From: an uncultured Oscillospiraceae bacterium
GTDB taxonomy: Bacteria > Bacillota > Clostridia > Oscillospirales > Acutalibacteraceae
Direction: 5' to 3'
NCBI GenBank assembly: GCA_900549155.1
Contig: URNF01000022.1
Span: forward strand, 1 to 23,798
DNA: 23,798 bases
The notes under the pieces are model-generated. The model saw only the letters and a program-made list of their open reading frames with translations. It was not told where the DNA came from and did not search any database. Position numbers and translations under genes: made by a program. This document shows positions 12,399-21,090 of this stretch, one piece after another; position 1 is the first letter of the stretch; every line of letters begins with the position of its first letter.

Positions 12399-14747
12399 TC
12401 AGAATAACGATCCGACGGCATGCACCGCGAAAGCGGCAACCCACGCGACGGCACATTGCAGGAAAACGACCGCTGCAGCATAACGCCTGCCGAGCTCCCG
12501 CTTCACCGCCGCAATCGCCGCAACACACGGCGTATACAAAAGCGAGAAAACGAGGAAGGTGAGTGCTGTGAGCGGCGTGAACAGCGTGGGCAGTGCGTCG
12601 GTGCTGCCGAGCAGCACCGTCAGCGTGCTGACGACGCTTTCTTTGGCGGTGAAGCCGGTGATGAGCGCCGTCGAGATGCGCCAATCGCCGAGCCCCAGCG
12701 GGGCAAACAGCGGGGCAATCGCGCCGCCGATGCGGGCAAGAAGGCTGTTTTCCGGATCGGCAACGGTGTTGAGGCGCGCATCGAAGCTCTGCAGAAACCA
12801 AATGATGATGGAAGCCAGAAAAATGATGGTGAACGCCTTTGTGAGGAAATCCTTTGCTTTTTCGCAAATAAGTTTGAAAACGCTTTTGGCGCTCGGTATT
12901 CTGTAGTTCGGCAGCTCCATCACAAACGGCACGGGCTCTCCCTTGAAGGCGGTGCTTTTCATCAACAGTGCAAACAGGATGCCGACCACGATGCCGACAA
13001 GGTACAACCCAATCATCACGAGCACCTTATGCTGCGGGAAGAATGCGGCGGTGAACAGCGCATAGATCGGCAGCTTTGCCGAGCAGCTCATGAACGGTGT
13101 GAGGAAGACGGTCATGCGGCGGTCGCGTGCGGACGGCAGGGTGCGGGTCGCCATGATAGCGGGAACGGAGCAGCCGAACCCGATGAGCATGGGGACAAAG
13201 CTGCGTCCGGAAAGTCCGAATTTGCGCAGCGGGCGATCCATGATGAATGCCACCCGCGCCATATAGCCGCTGTCCTCCAGAATGGAGAGAAAGAAAAACA
13301 GCACGACGATGACGGGCAAAAAGCTCAGCACACTGCCTACGCCCGCAAAAATGCCGTCGATGAGGAGGGAGCGCACAACGGTGTTGACACCCCAGAGCGC
13401 CAACAGGTGATCACAAAGCTGCGTCAGTCGGTCAATGCCGCACTCCATAAGAGTGGAAAGCGTGCCGCCGATCGGACCGAAGGTGAGATAAAACACCAGC
13501 GCCATGATGCCGATAAAGGTCGGTATGGCAGTGAATCTGCCGGTGAGGATCTTGTCAATTTGACGGCTGCGCTTGTGCTCACGGCTTTCCTGCGGCTTTA
13601 CCACCCAGTCGGCGCACAGCTTTTCGATGAAGGAAAAGCGCATGTCCGCCAGCGCCGCTTCGCGGTCCTTGCCGCACTCCGTTTCCATTTGGGAGACGAT
13701 GTGTTCCACCGCCTCGGTCTCGTTTTTGTCGAGCTTCAGCGCCTCCAGGATGCGCTCATCGCCCTCGACAATCTTGGAGGCGGCAAAACGCACGGGAATG
13801 TCCGCGCGCAGTGCGTGATCCTCGATGAGGTGCACCACCGCATGGATGCAGCGGTGCACAGCCCCCATGTTGCCGCCGGCGTTTTTGTCACAGAAATCCA
13901 TCCTGCCCGGTTTTTCACGGAACCGCGCAACATTCACAGCGTGCGCGGCAAGCTCACTCACGCCCTCATTTTTGGCGGCGGAGATCGGAATGACGGGAAT
14001 GCCGAGTGCGGCCTCCAACCCGTTTATCTGTATGGTGCCGCCGCCTGCCCGCACCTCGTCCATCATGTTGAGGGCAATGACCATGGGGATGTCCAGCTCG
14101 ATGAGCTGCAGGGTCAACAGCAGGTTGCGCTCGATATTGGTCGCATCGATGATGTTGATGATGCCGTCAGGCTTGTCCTCCAAAAGGAAGCGGCGGGTAA
14201 CAAGCTCTTCGCCGGTATACGGCGACAGAGAATAGATGCCCGGCAAATCGGTGACAGTTGCTTCCGGATGGTGGCGTATGACACCGTCCTTGCGGTCCAC
14301 GGTCACGCCGGGAAAGTTGCCGACGTGCTGGTTGGAACCGGTGAGTTGATTGAAAAGCGTGGTTTTGCCGCAATTTTGATTGCCGGCAAGCGCAAAGTGC
14401 AGCGGTCGTCCCGCGGGGACGGCACTGCCAGCCTTGCGGGGATGATAGGCAGTTTCGCCGATGCCGGTGTGGGCAACGGGCTTGCGACGGGCAGCGGTCT
14501 GCGGCGACGGCTGTTCCGCCTTTGACAAAACGATGCCGATCTTTGCGGCGTCCGCCTTGCGCAGTGTCAGCGAATAGCCCCGCACGGTCAGCTCCAGCGG
14601 GTCGCCCATCGGCGCCGCTTTCACCACCGTCACCTGTGTGCCGGGGGTAAGCCCCATGTCCAGAATGTGGCGGCGCAGTGCCCGGTCGTCGCTTTCGACA
14701 AAGGTGATGGTGCCGCTGCTGCCGATTTGGAGATCACTCAGTGTCAT
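12399..14747 (-). CDS. feoB: Ferrous iron transport protein: FeoA-FeoB fusion
   Basis: A 782-residue fusion. Residues 1-75 are a FeoA SH3-like domain (TLSDLQIGSSGTITFV, HILDMGLTPGTQVTVV, GYSLTLRKADAAKI). A linker of about 40 residues leads to the FeoB GTPase: G1 AGNQNCGKTT (121-130), G2 Thr in NFPGVTVDRKDG, G3 DLPGIYSL (167-174), G4 NMMD (227-230). The membrane part has the two Gate motifs (for example FGCSVPAIMATRTL) and ends in hydrophobic helices. The protein imports Fe(II) across the inner membrane. The ATG at 14747 follows GGGAGG and overlaps the antiporter stop by 14 nt, so it is the third gene of a tetR-antiporter-feoAB unit. No separate feoC is seen, and I see no iron-regulator box close by. 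Confidence 0.95.
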   Translation of the reverse strand: MTLSDLQIGSSGTITFVESDDRALRRHILDMGLTPGTQVTVVKAAPMGDPLELTVRGYSLTLRKADAAKIGIVLSKAEQPSPQTAARRKPVAHTGIGETAYHPRKAGSAVPAGRPLHFALAGNQNCGKTTLFNQLTGSNQHVGNFPGVTVDRKDGVIRHHPEATVTDLPGIYSLSPYTGEELVTRRFLLEDKPDGIINIIDATNIERNLLLTLQLIELDIPMVIALNMMDEVRAGGGTIQINGLEAALGIPVIPISAAKNEGVSELAAHAVNVARFREKPGRMDFCDKNAGGNMGAVHRCIHAVVHLIEDHALRADIPVRFAASKIVEGDERILEALKLDKNETEAVEHIVSQMETECGKDREAALADMRFSFIEKLCADWVVKPQESREHKRSRQIDKILTGRFTAIPTFIGIMALVFYLTFGPIGGTLSTLMECGIDRLTQLCDHLLALWGVNTVVRSLLIDGIFAGVGSVLSFLPVIVVLFFFLSILEDSGYMARVAFIMDRPLRKFGLSGRSFVPMLIGFGCSVPAIMATRTLPSARDRRMTVFLTPFMSCSAKLPIYALFTAAFFPQHKVLVMIGLYLVGIVVGILFALLMKSTAFKGEPVPFVMELPNYRIPSAKSVFKLICEKAKDFLTKAFTIIFLASIIIWFLQSFDARLNTVADPENSLLARIGGAIAPLFAPLGLGDWRISTALITGFTAKESVVSTLTVLLGSTDALPTLFTPLTALTFLVFSLLYTPCVAAIAAVKRELGRRYAAAVVFLQCAVAWVAAFAVHAVGSLF

Positions 14748-15948
14748 GCTGTACCTCCCTGCGGTAGGATGCGTGTAACAAAAGCGGCGTCACAAAGCTG
14801 GTGATGAGGATGAGCGCCACCACAAACGGCATGATCGAGGAATGGATGACGCCGTATTCCACGCCCTTTTGCGCGGTGACAAGCGCCACCTCGGCACGCG
14901 CCATCATGCCCAGCCCCACGCGCGCGGCATCCTGCGGCTTATAACCGCAGGCAAGCGCCGCCGCGCCGCAGCCGAGAAATTTTCCCGCCATGCCCGCAAG
15001 GATGAACAGCGCACCGAACGCGAGAAAGCTGACGCTTATGTCGGAAAATTCGGTGGAGATGCCGATGTTGGCAAAAAAGATCGGCACAAACAGCATATAG
15101 CCCATGATGTCTGCTTTACGGTCGATATAATGGCTGTCCTTGTTGCCCGAAAGGATCAGCCCTACAATATATGCGCCGGTGATGTCGGCGATGCCAAACC
15201 ATTTTTCGCTGGCATAGGCGATGATAAAGCAAAAGGCGATGCCCATGATGGGGACAAGCCGATGGTGCTCAAAGCGGCGGTCCAGTACCGTGAAGAATTT
15301 GGACGCCAAAAAGGCGACGATCGCGACGGCGACAAAATACAAAAGCGTGCGGATAACGACGACGGTCGGGCCCGCTGTGGCAGCGCCGTCACCTTTCAGT
15401 GCCAAAACAAACGACAGCACCACAATGCCGAGAATGTCGTCGATGATGGCGGCGGCAACGATGGTCGTGCCGACCTTGGAATCGAGCTTGCCCGCTTCCC
15501 TGAGAGTGGCGACGGTGACGCTCACCGAGGTGGCGGTGAGGATCGTGCCGTAAAACAGGTTTTGCAGCAGGGTCTCTTTTGTCAGCGCGCCGAAGCCGCC
15601 GTTACACAAGGTAGCGACGAGAAAGCCGAGCGCCATCGGCACGGCAACGCCTGCGACCGTGATGACGACGGCGGGGCCGCCGATGCTTTTGATCTTTTGG
15701 AGATCTGTCTCCAGACCGGCGGTGAACAGAATGAGGATGACGCCGATCTTCGCGAAAAACGCCAGCCCCTCCATGCCGGTCGCGGTGAGCACCGTCTGTC
15801 CCGGAATATAGCGGATAAGCCCCACCAGAATGCCCGACAGCAGCATGCCGATGACGGCGGGAAACCGAATTTTCTCGCAGCACTTCATCAGCACCTTTGA
15901 CACCACCAGAATGATGGCAAGCGGCAACAGAATTTCATAGACTTCCAA
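14734..15948 (-). CDS. CPA2-type monovalent cation/proton antiporter (no TrkA-N domain)
   Basis: A 404-residue membrane protein, about 12 hydrophobic segments with no soluble C-terminal domain. It resembles the GerN/NapA/Kef membrane core: early FPAVIGMLLSGILVGL, FFAKIGVILILFTAGLETDL (the conserved LLFxxGLE segment), and AAAIIDDILGIVVLS with the paired Asp residues of electrogenic CPA2 antiporters. The length suits a Na+(K+)/H+ antiporter rather than KefB/C, which carry TrkA-N. The start at 15948 lies 21 nt after the tetR stop, so it is probably transcribed with that regulator, and its 3' end overlaps feoAB. Which cation is moved is unknown; Na+ or K+ is the family expectation. Confidence 0.88.
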   Translation of the reverse strand: MEVYEILLPLAIILVVSKVLMKCCEKIRFPAVIGMLLSGILVGLIRYIPGQTVLTATGMEGLAFFAKIGVILILFTAGLETDLQKIKSIGGPAVVITVAGVAVPMALGFLVATLCNGGFGALTKETLLQNLFYGTILTATSVSVTVATLREAGKLDSKVGTTIVAAAIIDDILGIVVLSFVLALKGDGAATAGPTVVVIRTLLYFVAVAIVAFLASKFFTVLDRRFEHHRLVPIMGIAFCFIIAYASEKWFGIADITGAYIVGLILSGNKDSHYIDRKADIMGYMLFVPIFFANIGISTEFSDISVSFLAFGALFILAGMAGKFLGCGAAALACGYKPQDAARVGLGMMARAEVALVTAQKGVEYGVIHSSIMPFVVALILITSFVTPLLLHASYRREVQHDTE

Positions 15949-15969
15949 GGAAAATGCCTCCTCAAAAAA

Positions 15970-16533
15970 TTATAACGCAGACGCGATGATGCTTTCCACC
16001 GCCTGCCGCGCAAGCGAGACGGTCTGTTCGGCGTCGGTGTAGGCGCCGCTGCCGATGAGCATGGTCGTGCCGTAGACGATCGCCTGCAGCCGAAACTGTG
16101 TGACGGCGACGTCTCTTTCGAACACCTCTTTGCAGAGCGTGCCGATGTGCTCCAGCGAGCGCCCGATCTCCTGCCGCTGTGTGGCGGTGAGGGCTTGCTC
16201 GTTCATGGTGAGCACGGCGCGAAAATGCGGATTGACGATGCGAAAGCGGATGTTGGCGACGCAAAGCTCACACAAAAGCCGCTTTTTGTCGTCGCCGTAG
16301 ATGTCGGTGAGCTGCTGCTCGAGCAGCGCCCACTGCCGGTTGACAAACCGCAGAATTTCCAGAAAAAAGGCGTCCTTATTCTTGAAGTGCTTATAGGGTG
16401 CGGCGCAGGACGCACCGCAGGACGACGCCACCCGCCGCAGCGAAAAATCCGCGGGACCGTGCACGGCGATCTCCTGCATGCCCGCAGCGATGAGCCGATC
16501 CCGCAAAAGGTCTCCCGAAAAGCCCTCTTCCAA
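15970..16533 (-). CDS. TetR/AcrR family transcriptional regulator
   Basis: A 187-residue one-domain-plus-ligand-pocket regulator of normal TetR length. The N-terminal helix-turn-helix is LRDRLIAAGMQEIAVHG..DFSLRRVASSCGASCAAPYKHFKNKDAFFLEIL (the PYKHFKNKD recognition-helix end is the hallmark). The C-terminal region has no recognised ligand class. The best start is TTG at 16533, with AGAGGG 7 nt upstream; the nearby ATG at 16540 is out of frame. It heads the antiporter-feoAB genes (21-nt gap) and is divergent from the aromatic operon. A 13-bp palindrome sits between the two promoters, a typical position for a TetR operator. Effector unknown. Confidence 0.88.
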   Translation of the reverse strand: MEEGFSGDLLRDRLIAAGMQEIAVHGPADFSLRRVASSCGASCAAPYKHFKNKDAFFLEILRFVNRQWALLEQQLTDIYGDDKKRLLCELCVANIRFRIVNPHFRAVLTMNEQALTATQRQEIGRSLEHIGTLCKEVFERDVAVTQFRLQAIVYGTTMLIGSGAYTDAEQTVSLARQAVESIIASAL

Positions 16534-16566
16534 AAAACATCCCTCTTTTCCGTAAACACTCCTCCC

Positions 16567-16630
16567 AGTGTACAGCAGAATGTCGAAAATTGCAAGTCAC
16601 ACTTGACGAATGTGAAAAAAGGTATATAAT
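16567..16630. promoter_or_regulatory. Back-to-back tetR and aromatic-operon promoters sharing a palindrome
   Basis: Minus strand (tetR): TTGCAA 16590-16595, 17-nt spacer, TACACT 16567-16572. Plus strand (aminotransferase): TTGACG 16603-16608, 16-nt spacer, TATAAT 16625-16630. The palindrome CAAGT-CAC-ACTTG (16593-16605) overlaps both -35 boxes. A second dyad TCACA-N9-TGTGA (16597-16615) covers the plus-strand -35. A repressor bound here would block both promoters. Confidence 0.6.
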
Positions 16631-16676
16631 AGTATGTACAATGCGGTTAACACTGATAACCAAAGGATGTGGCATC

Positions 16677-17876
16677 ATGGTACAGGAGAAAATGCTTGCC
16701 CTCGGGCGGCACCGCTCGGTCATTCGCGAAATTTTTGAATACGGCAATCGCCGCAAGGCGGAGATCGGCGCGGACAAGGTTTTCGATTTCAGTCTCGGCA
16801 ACCCCAGCATCCCCGCGCCGCCTGCGGTGGCGAAAGAAGTGAAACGGTTGACGGACACGGTCGATCCCGCCGTTTTGCACGGGTATACCTCCGCACCCGG
16901 CGATCCGACGACGCGACGTGCGGTCGCGGACTATATCACCCGCACATTCGGGTTTCCCGCTGATGCCGCAAACATCTATATGACGGCGGGCGCTGCCGCC
17001 TCGCTGACGGTGACGCTGACGGCGCTTGTCGGCGCGGGCGACGAGGTGATCACGCTTTCGCCGTTTTTCCCGGAATATAAGGTCTTCATTGAGCGCACGG
17101 GCGCTGTGATGCGCCCCGTGATGTGTCGCGAGGGGGATTTCGGACTCGACATGACGGCGCTTGCCGCCGCCGTCAACGAAAAAACGGCGGCGATCATCGT
17201 CAACTCACCGAACAATCCCACCGGCGCGGTGCTGGATGAAGCGGATATCCTTGCCCTTGCCGACCTGCTGCGGGAAAAGGAAAAAGCGTTCGGACACCCG
17301 ATCTATCTCATTGCGGACGAGCCGTATCGCGAGCTTGTCTATGACGGCGCAAAGGTGCCGTATATCCCGTCTCATTATGCGGACACGGTGGTGTGCTATT
17401 CGTTCAGTAAATCGCTGTCGCTGCCGGGCGAGCGCATCGGCTATGTGTTTGTGCCGTCGTGCGCGGCGGATGCGGGCGCGGTGTTTGACGCGGTGTGCGG
17501 CGCGGGACGGGCGCTCGGCTTTGTGTGTGCGCCGAGCCTTTTCCAGCGGGTGATCGCCGCCTGCATCGGGCAGACGGCGGACATCTCCGTTTATGACCGC
17601 AACCGCCGGCGGCTGTATGCGGCGCTGTGCGACATGGGCTTCACGGTCGTGCCGCCGCGCGGCGCGTTCTATCTTTTTGTGAAAGCACCGGGCGGCGATG
17701 CCGCTGCCTTTTGCGCGCTGGCAAAAAGCGAGGAGCTGCTTTTGGTGCCGAGCGATGATTTTCACTGCGCGGGCTATGTGCGCATTGCCTATTGCGTCAC
17801 CCCGGAGCAGATCGAAAATGCCATCCCCGCTTTTCGGCGGCTGGCAAAAAAGTGTGATTTGAAGGAGAAAGCATGA
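16677..17876 (+). CDS. PLP-dependent class I/II aminotransferase, probably aromatic
   Basis: A 399-residue fold-type I aminotransferase. Visible: substrate/PLP region FSLGNPSIPAPP (residues 38-49), MTAGAAASLTVTL, NSPNNPTGAVL (about 176-186, PLP-interacting Asn), DEPYRELVYDG (Asp214 and Tyr217), and SFSKSLSLPGERIGY with the Schiff-base Lys245; a C-terminal Arg in YVRIAYC binds the carboxylate. The start is the ATG at 16677 with AAAGGA about 10 nt upstream; an in-frame extension to 16590 would cover the promoter and is rejected. Its stop overlaps the pheA start (ATGA). The natural role is the last step of phenylalanine synthesis (phenylpyruvate to Phe, perhaps Tyr too), an inference from context; aspartate-type specificity is not excluded. 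Confidence 0.87.
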   Translation: MVQEKMLALGRHRSVIREIFEYGNRRKAEIGADKVFDFSLGNPSIPAPPAVAKEVKRLTDTVDPAVLHGYTSAPGDPTTRRAVADYITRTFGFPADAANIYMTAGAAASLTVTLTALVGAGDEVITLSPFFPEYKVFIERTGAVMRPVMCREGDFGLDMTALAAAVNEKTAAIIVNSPNNPTGAVLDEADILALADLLREKEKAFGHPIYLIADEPYRELVYDGAKVPYIPSHYADTVVCYSFSKSLSLPGERIGYVFVPSCAADAGAVFDAVCGAGRALGFVCAPSLFQRVIAACIGQTADISVYDRNRRRLYAALCDMGFTVVPPRGAFYLFVKAPGGDAAAFCALAKSEELLLVPSDDFHCAGYVRIAYCVTPEQIENAIPAFRRLAKKCDLKEKA

Positions 17877-18961
17877 TGGAAAAAGACGCGCTGAAGCAGG
17901 CGAGAGAGACGATAAACCGCGTGGATGCCGAGATGGCGGCGCTGTTTGCCGAACGGATGCAGGCGGCATCGGCGATCGCCGATTATAAAAAGGCGCACGG
18001 GCTGCCGATTCTGGACGCCGAACGCGAAAAACAGGTGATAGCGGCGGGCAGCGAGCGGGTCGAGGACGACACGCTGCGGGCATATTATGTCGATTTTCTC
18101 AAAAACACGATGGCGGTGTCCCGTCGGTATCAGCAGCGGCTCACCGAGGGGATGCGCGTTGCCTACAGCGGCACGGTCGGGGCATTTGCCTATATCGCCG
18201 CCGACCGCCTGTTTCCCGACGCGAAAAAGTGCGCGTTCCCCGATTTCAAGAGCGCCTATGACGCGGCGGAAAGCGGGGACTGCGACGCAGCGGTGCTGCC
18301 GCTTGAAAACAGCTATGCCGGTGAGGTCGGGCAGGTCACCGATCTGCTTTTCTCCGGCTCCCTGTTCATCAACGGCACGGTGCAGCTGCCGGTGACGCAC
18401 GATCTGTTGGCGGTGAAGGGTGCGACGCTTGCCGACATCAAAACGGTCGTGAGCCATCCGCAGGCGCTGTCCCAGTGCGATGCGTTCATCAAAGAGCATG
18501 GTCTAAAACAGGTGGTGTATGAAAACACGGCGCTTGCCGCGAAATTCGTCGCGGAAAAGGGCGACAAGAGCGTTGCCGCCATCGCAAGCAGCGACAGCGC
18601 CGCCTTGTATGACCTCTCCATTTTGGCACAGGGCGTCAACCGTTCGCAGATGAACACGACGCGCTTTGCGGTGCTGTCCCGCGCAGAGGAACGGCAGATC
18701 TCCACAAAGGCGGGTGCGCATTTTGTGCTGCTGTTCACGGTGCGCAACGAGGCAGGCTCGCTTGCCAGGGCGCTCAACATCATCGGCGCGCACGGGTTCA
18801 ACATGCGCACGCTGCGCAGCCGCCCGATGAAGGAGCTTTTGTGGCAGTATTATTTCTATGTCGAAGCCGAGGGCAACATTCACGGCTATGAGGGTAAGTG
18901 CATGCTGGAGGAGCTGGCGGTCTGCTGTGACAAGGTGAAGGTCGCAGGCTCGTTTGTTTGA
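17873..18961 (+). CDS. pheA: Bifunctional chorismate mutase / prephenate dehydratase (P-protein)
   Basis: A 362-residue three-domain enzyme converting chorismate to prephenate and on to phenylpyruvate. The AroQ-type mutase domain (1-90) has R11, R28, K39, D48, R51 and E52, and Q87/Q88, at the same numbers as the E. coli active-site residues. The dehydratase domain (about 95-270) has VAYSGTVGAFAYIAA, PLENSYAGEV and the catalytic TRF in NTTRFAVLSR (262-271). The C-terminal ACT domain (about 280-362) has EAGSLARALNIIGAHGFN and RSRP where ESRP is usual for phenylalanine feedback binding. ATG 17873 overlaps the aminotransferase stop as ATGA; a second ATG at 17876 is possible. GAAGGAGAA precedes it. 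Confidence 0.95.
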   Translation: MMEKDALKQARETINRVDAEMAALFAERMQAASAIADYKKAHGLPILDAEREKQVIAAGSERVEDDTLRAYYVDFLKNTMAVSRRYQQRLTEGMRVAYSGTVGAFAYIAADRLFPDAKKCAFPDFKSAYDAAESGDCDAAVLPLENSYAGEVGQVTDLLFSGSLFINGTVQLPVTHDLLAVKGATLADIKTVVSHPQALSQCDAFIKEHGLKQVVYENTALAAKFVAEKGDKSVAAIASSDSAALYDLSILAQGVNRSQMNTTRFAVLSRAEERQISTKAGAHFVLLFTVRNEAGSLARALNIIGAHGFNMRTLRSRPMKELLWQYYFYVEAEGNIHGYEGKCMLEELAVCCDKVKVAGSFV

Positions 18962-18973
18962 GGGGGTAAGGAT

Positions 18974-19984
18974 ATGGACATCGCGGTTTCGCTCCCGCAA
19001 AACGGCTATACGGTGACGGTGCGCCGCGGCGTGCTCGGTGAAGCGGGAAAATTGCTCGATCTTGACCGTCGGGTGCTGGTCGTGACCGACGACGGCGTGC
19101 CGCCGCAGTATGCACAGACAGTCGCCCGACAGTGCAAAGCGCCGACAGTCGTGACGCTCCCGCAGGGGGAGACGACGAAAAGCCTGCCCTATTATGCAAA
19201 GCTTTTGCACGCATTGCTTGAAAATCACTTCACCCGCACCGACTGCGTCGTCGCGGTCGGCGGCGGCGTCGTGGGCGACCTTGCGGGCTTTGCGGCGGCA
19301 TCGTTTTTGCGCGGCGTGGATTTTTATAACATACCGACCACTGTTTTATCGCAGGTGGATTCGTCCATCGGCGGCAAGGTGGCGATCGATTTTGACGGTA
19401 TCAAGAACTGTGTCGGTGCTTTTTATCAGCCGCGCGCGGTGCTGGTCGATCCTGAGGTCCTCGAAACGCTCCCGCCGCGACAGGTGGCAAACGGGCTTGC
19501 CGAGGCGGTGAAGATGGCGCTGACGTTCGATGCGTCGCTTTTTGCGCTTTTTGAAACGGAAGATCCGACGGCGCACCTCGAAGAGATCATTGCCCGTTCC
19601 TTGCAAATCAAGGCAAATGTTGTGATGCAGGACGAAAAGGAGAGCGGGCTGCGGCGGGTGCTCAATTTCGGGCACACCGTCGGGCACGGCATCGAGACAG
19701 CGGGGCTGCAGCAGCTGTATCACGGTGAATGTGTGGCGCTCGGCATGCTGCCGATGTGCAGCGAAGCGGTGCGGGCGCGGCTGCTGCCGGTGCTTGAAAA
19801 GCTGGGGCTGCCCACCACCTGCCATGTGTCGGCGGACGCGGCGTGGGCGGCGCTCACGCACGACAAAAAGCTGTCGGGCGACACGCTGACGGCGATCTTC
19901 TGCGAAACGGTCGGCAGCTTTGAGATGCGGAAAATGCCGCTTTTGGCACTGAAAGAGACCGTTTACGGTCTGTTGGAGGGATGA
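18974..19984 (+). CDS. aroB: 3-dehydroquinate synthase
   Basis: A 336-residue NAD- and metal-dependent enzyme that closes the ring of DAHP to 3-dehydroquinate, step two of the shikimate pathway. Motifs: VVAVGGGVVGDLAGFAAASFLRGV (NAD loop), IPTTVLSQVDSSIGGKVAID, GLAEAVKMAL (metal-ligand Glu), VLNFGHTVGHGIET and HGECVALGM (metal-ligand His residues), and HDKK near the C-terminus. It is slightly shorter than E. coli AroB (362), mostly at the N-terminus. The ATG at 18974 is 12 nt after the pheA stop, with GTAAGGAT upstream; its end overlaps the first possible ATG of aroC by 4 nt. Confidence 0.95.
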   Translation: MDIAVSLPQNGYTVTVRRGVLGEAGKLLDLDRRVLVVTDDGVPPQYAQTVARQCKAPTVVTLPQGETTKSLPYYAKLLHALLENHFTRTDCVVAVGGGVVGDLAGFAAASFLRGVDFYNIPTTVLSQVDSSIGGKVAIDFDGIKNCVGAFYQPRAVLVDPEVLETLPPRQVANGLAEAVKMALTFDASLFALFETEDPTAHLEEIIARSLQIKANVVMQDEKESGLRRVLNFGHTVGHGIETAGLQQLYHGECVALGMLPMCSEAVRARLLPVLEKLGLPTTCHVSADAAWAALTHDKKLSGDTLTAIFCETVGSFEMRKMPLLALKETVYGLLEG

Positions 19985-19986
19985 GC

Positions 19987-21090
19987 ATGAAAAACACCTT
20001 CGGAAACGCGCTCACCGTCACCCTTTTCGGGGAGAGCCACGGGGCGTATATCGGCGCGACGCTGGACGGGCTGGCGCCGGGGATGTCGGTGGATGCGGAC
20101 AACATCCGCCGCATGCTGTTTTTGCGCGCGCCGCGCGGCAACATTTCCACGGCGCGCCACGAAGCCGACGAGGTGCAGATCGTCAGCGGGGTCGTTGACG
20201 GGGTCACGACCGGCACGCCGCTGACGTTGCTCATTCAAAACGGCGACACGAAAAGCGGCGACTATGCCGCGATGAAAACGGTGATGCGTCCCTCTCATGC
20301 GGACTATCCTGCTCAGTGCAAATATCACGGGTTTCAGGACACGCGCGGCGGCGGGCATTTCTCCGGCCGCATCACGGCGGCGCTCGTCGCGGCGGGCGCC
20401 ATCTGTCACGCAGCGCTGCAGAAAAAGGGCATTTTGGTCGGCACGCACCTTTCCCGCTGTGCCGGTGTGAGCGATCGCGCATTCGGCGATCTCGAAGCCG
20501 ACATTGAAACGCTTGCCGAAAAGCCGTTCCCCGCACTTTGTGACAAAGCGGGCGAAAGCATGCAACAGGCGATCGCGGCGGCGGGTGCCGACGGCGACAG
20601 TGTCGGCGGCGTGCTCGAAACGGCGGTCATCGGACTGCCTGCGGGCGTCGGCGAGCCGTGGTTCGACACGGTGGAGGGCGTTCTTGCACACATTCTGTTT
20701 TCCGTCCCCGCCGTCAAGGGTGTGGAATTCGGCGACGGGTTTGCCCTTGCCGACAAGCGCGGCAGCGAAGCAAACGACGCCATGCGCTATGAAAACGGCG
20801 TTGTGACCGCAAAGACCAACCACGGCGGCGGCATCGGCGGCGGCATCACAAGCGGCATGCCGCTTCTCTTCCGCTGTGCCGTGAAGCCGACGCCGTCCAT
20901 TGCCAAAGAGCAGGAAACGGTGGACATCGAAAAGAAAGAAAACGCAACCTTTGCCGTCAAGGGGCGGCACGATCCCGCCGTTGTGCACCGTGCGCGCGCG
21001 GTGGTGGATGCCGTGACGGCGATCGCGCTGTGCGATCTGCTGACGGTGCGTTTCGGCACGGACTTTTTGGCAGATAAGGGGGAAGCGTGA
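19987..21090 (+). CDS. aroC: Chorismate synthase
   Basis: A protein of 367 residues from this start that converts EPSP to chorismate using reduced FMN, the last step of the common pathway. Signatures: FGNALTVTLFGESHG, FLRAPRGNISTARHEADEV, MRPSHADYP and the highly conserved DTRGGGHFSGR; late NHGGGIGGGITSGMP. An upstream ATG at 19981 is possible (two residues more). Its spacing to GGAGG (19975-19979) is only 1 nt, whereas the ATG at 19987 is 7 nt away, so I chose the latter. Size agrees with bacterial chorismate synthases. The FMN reductase it may need is not visible here. Confidence 0.95.
   Translation: MKNTFGNALTVTLFGESHGAYIGATLDGLAPGMSVDADNIRRMLFLRAPRGNISTARHEADEVQIVSGVVDGVTTGTPLTLLIQNGDTKSGDYAAMKTVMRPSHADYPAQCKYHGFQDTRGGGHFSGRITAALVAAGAICHAALQKKGILVGTHLSRCAGVSDRAFGDLEADIETLAEKPFPALCDKAGESMQQAIAAAGADGDSVGGVLETAVIGLPAGVGEPWFDTVEGVLAHILFSVPAVKGVEFGDGFALADKRGSEANDAMRYENGVVTAKTNHGGGIGGGITSGMPLLFRCAVKPTPSIAKEQETVDIEKKENATFAVKGRHDPAVVHRARAVVDAVTAIALCDLLTVRFGTDFLADKGEA

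Noticed and set aside
12420..14525. A 701-codon open frame on the plus strand opposite feoAB
   Set aside because: It is antisense to a protein with all FeoA/FeoB motifs, has a His/Gln/Arg/Asp-rich composition typical of GC-rich antisense frames, and shows no family motif.
14748..16566. Fur or DtxR operator for feoAB
   Set aside because: No convincing inverted iron box was found upstream of feoAB, the antiporter or tetR by eye; a matrix search was not possible.
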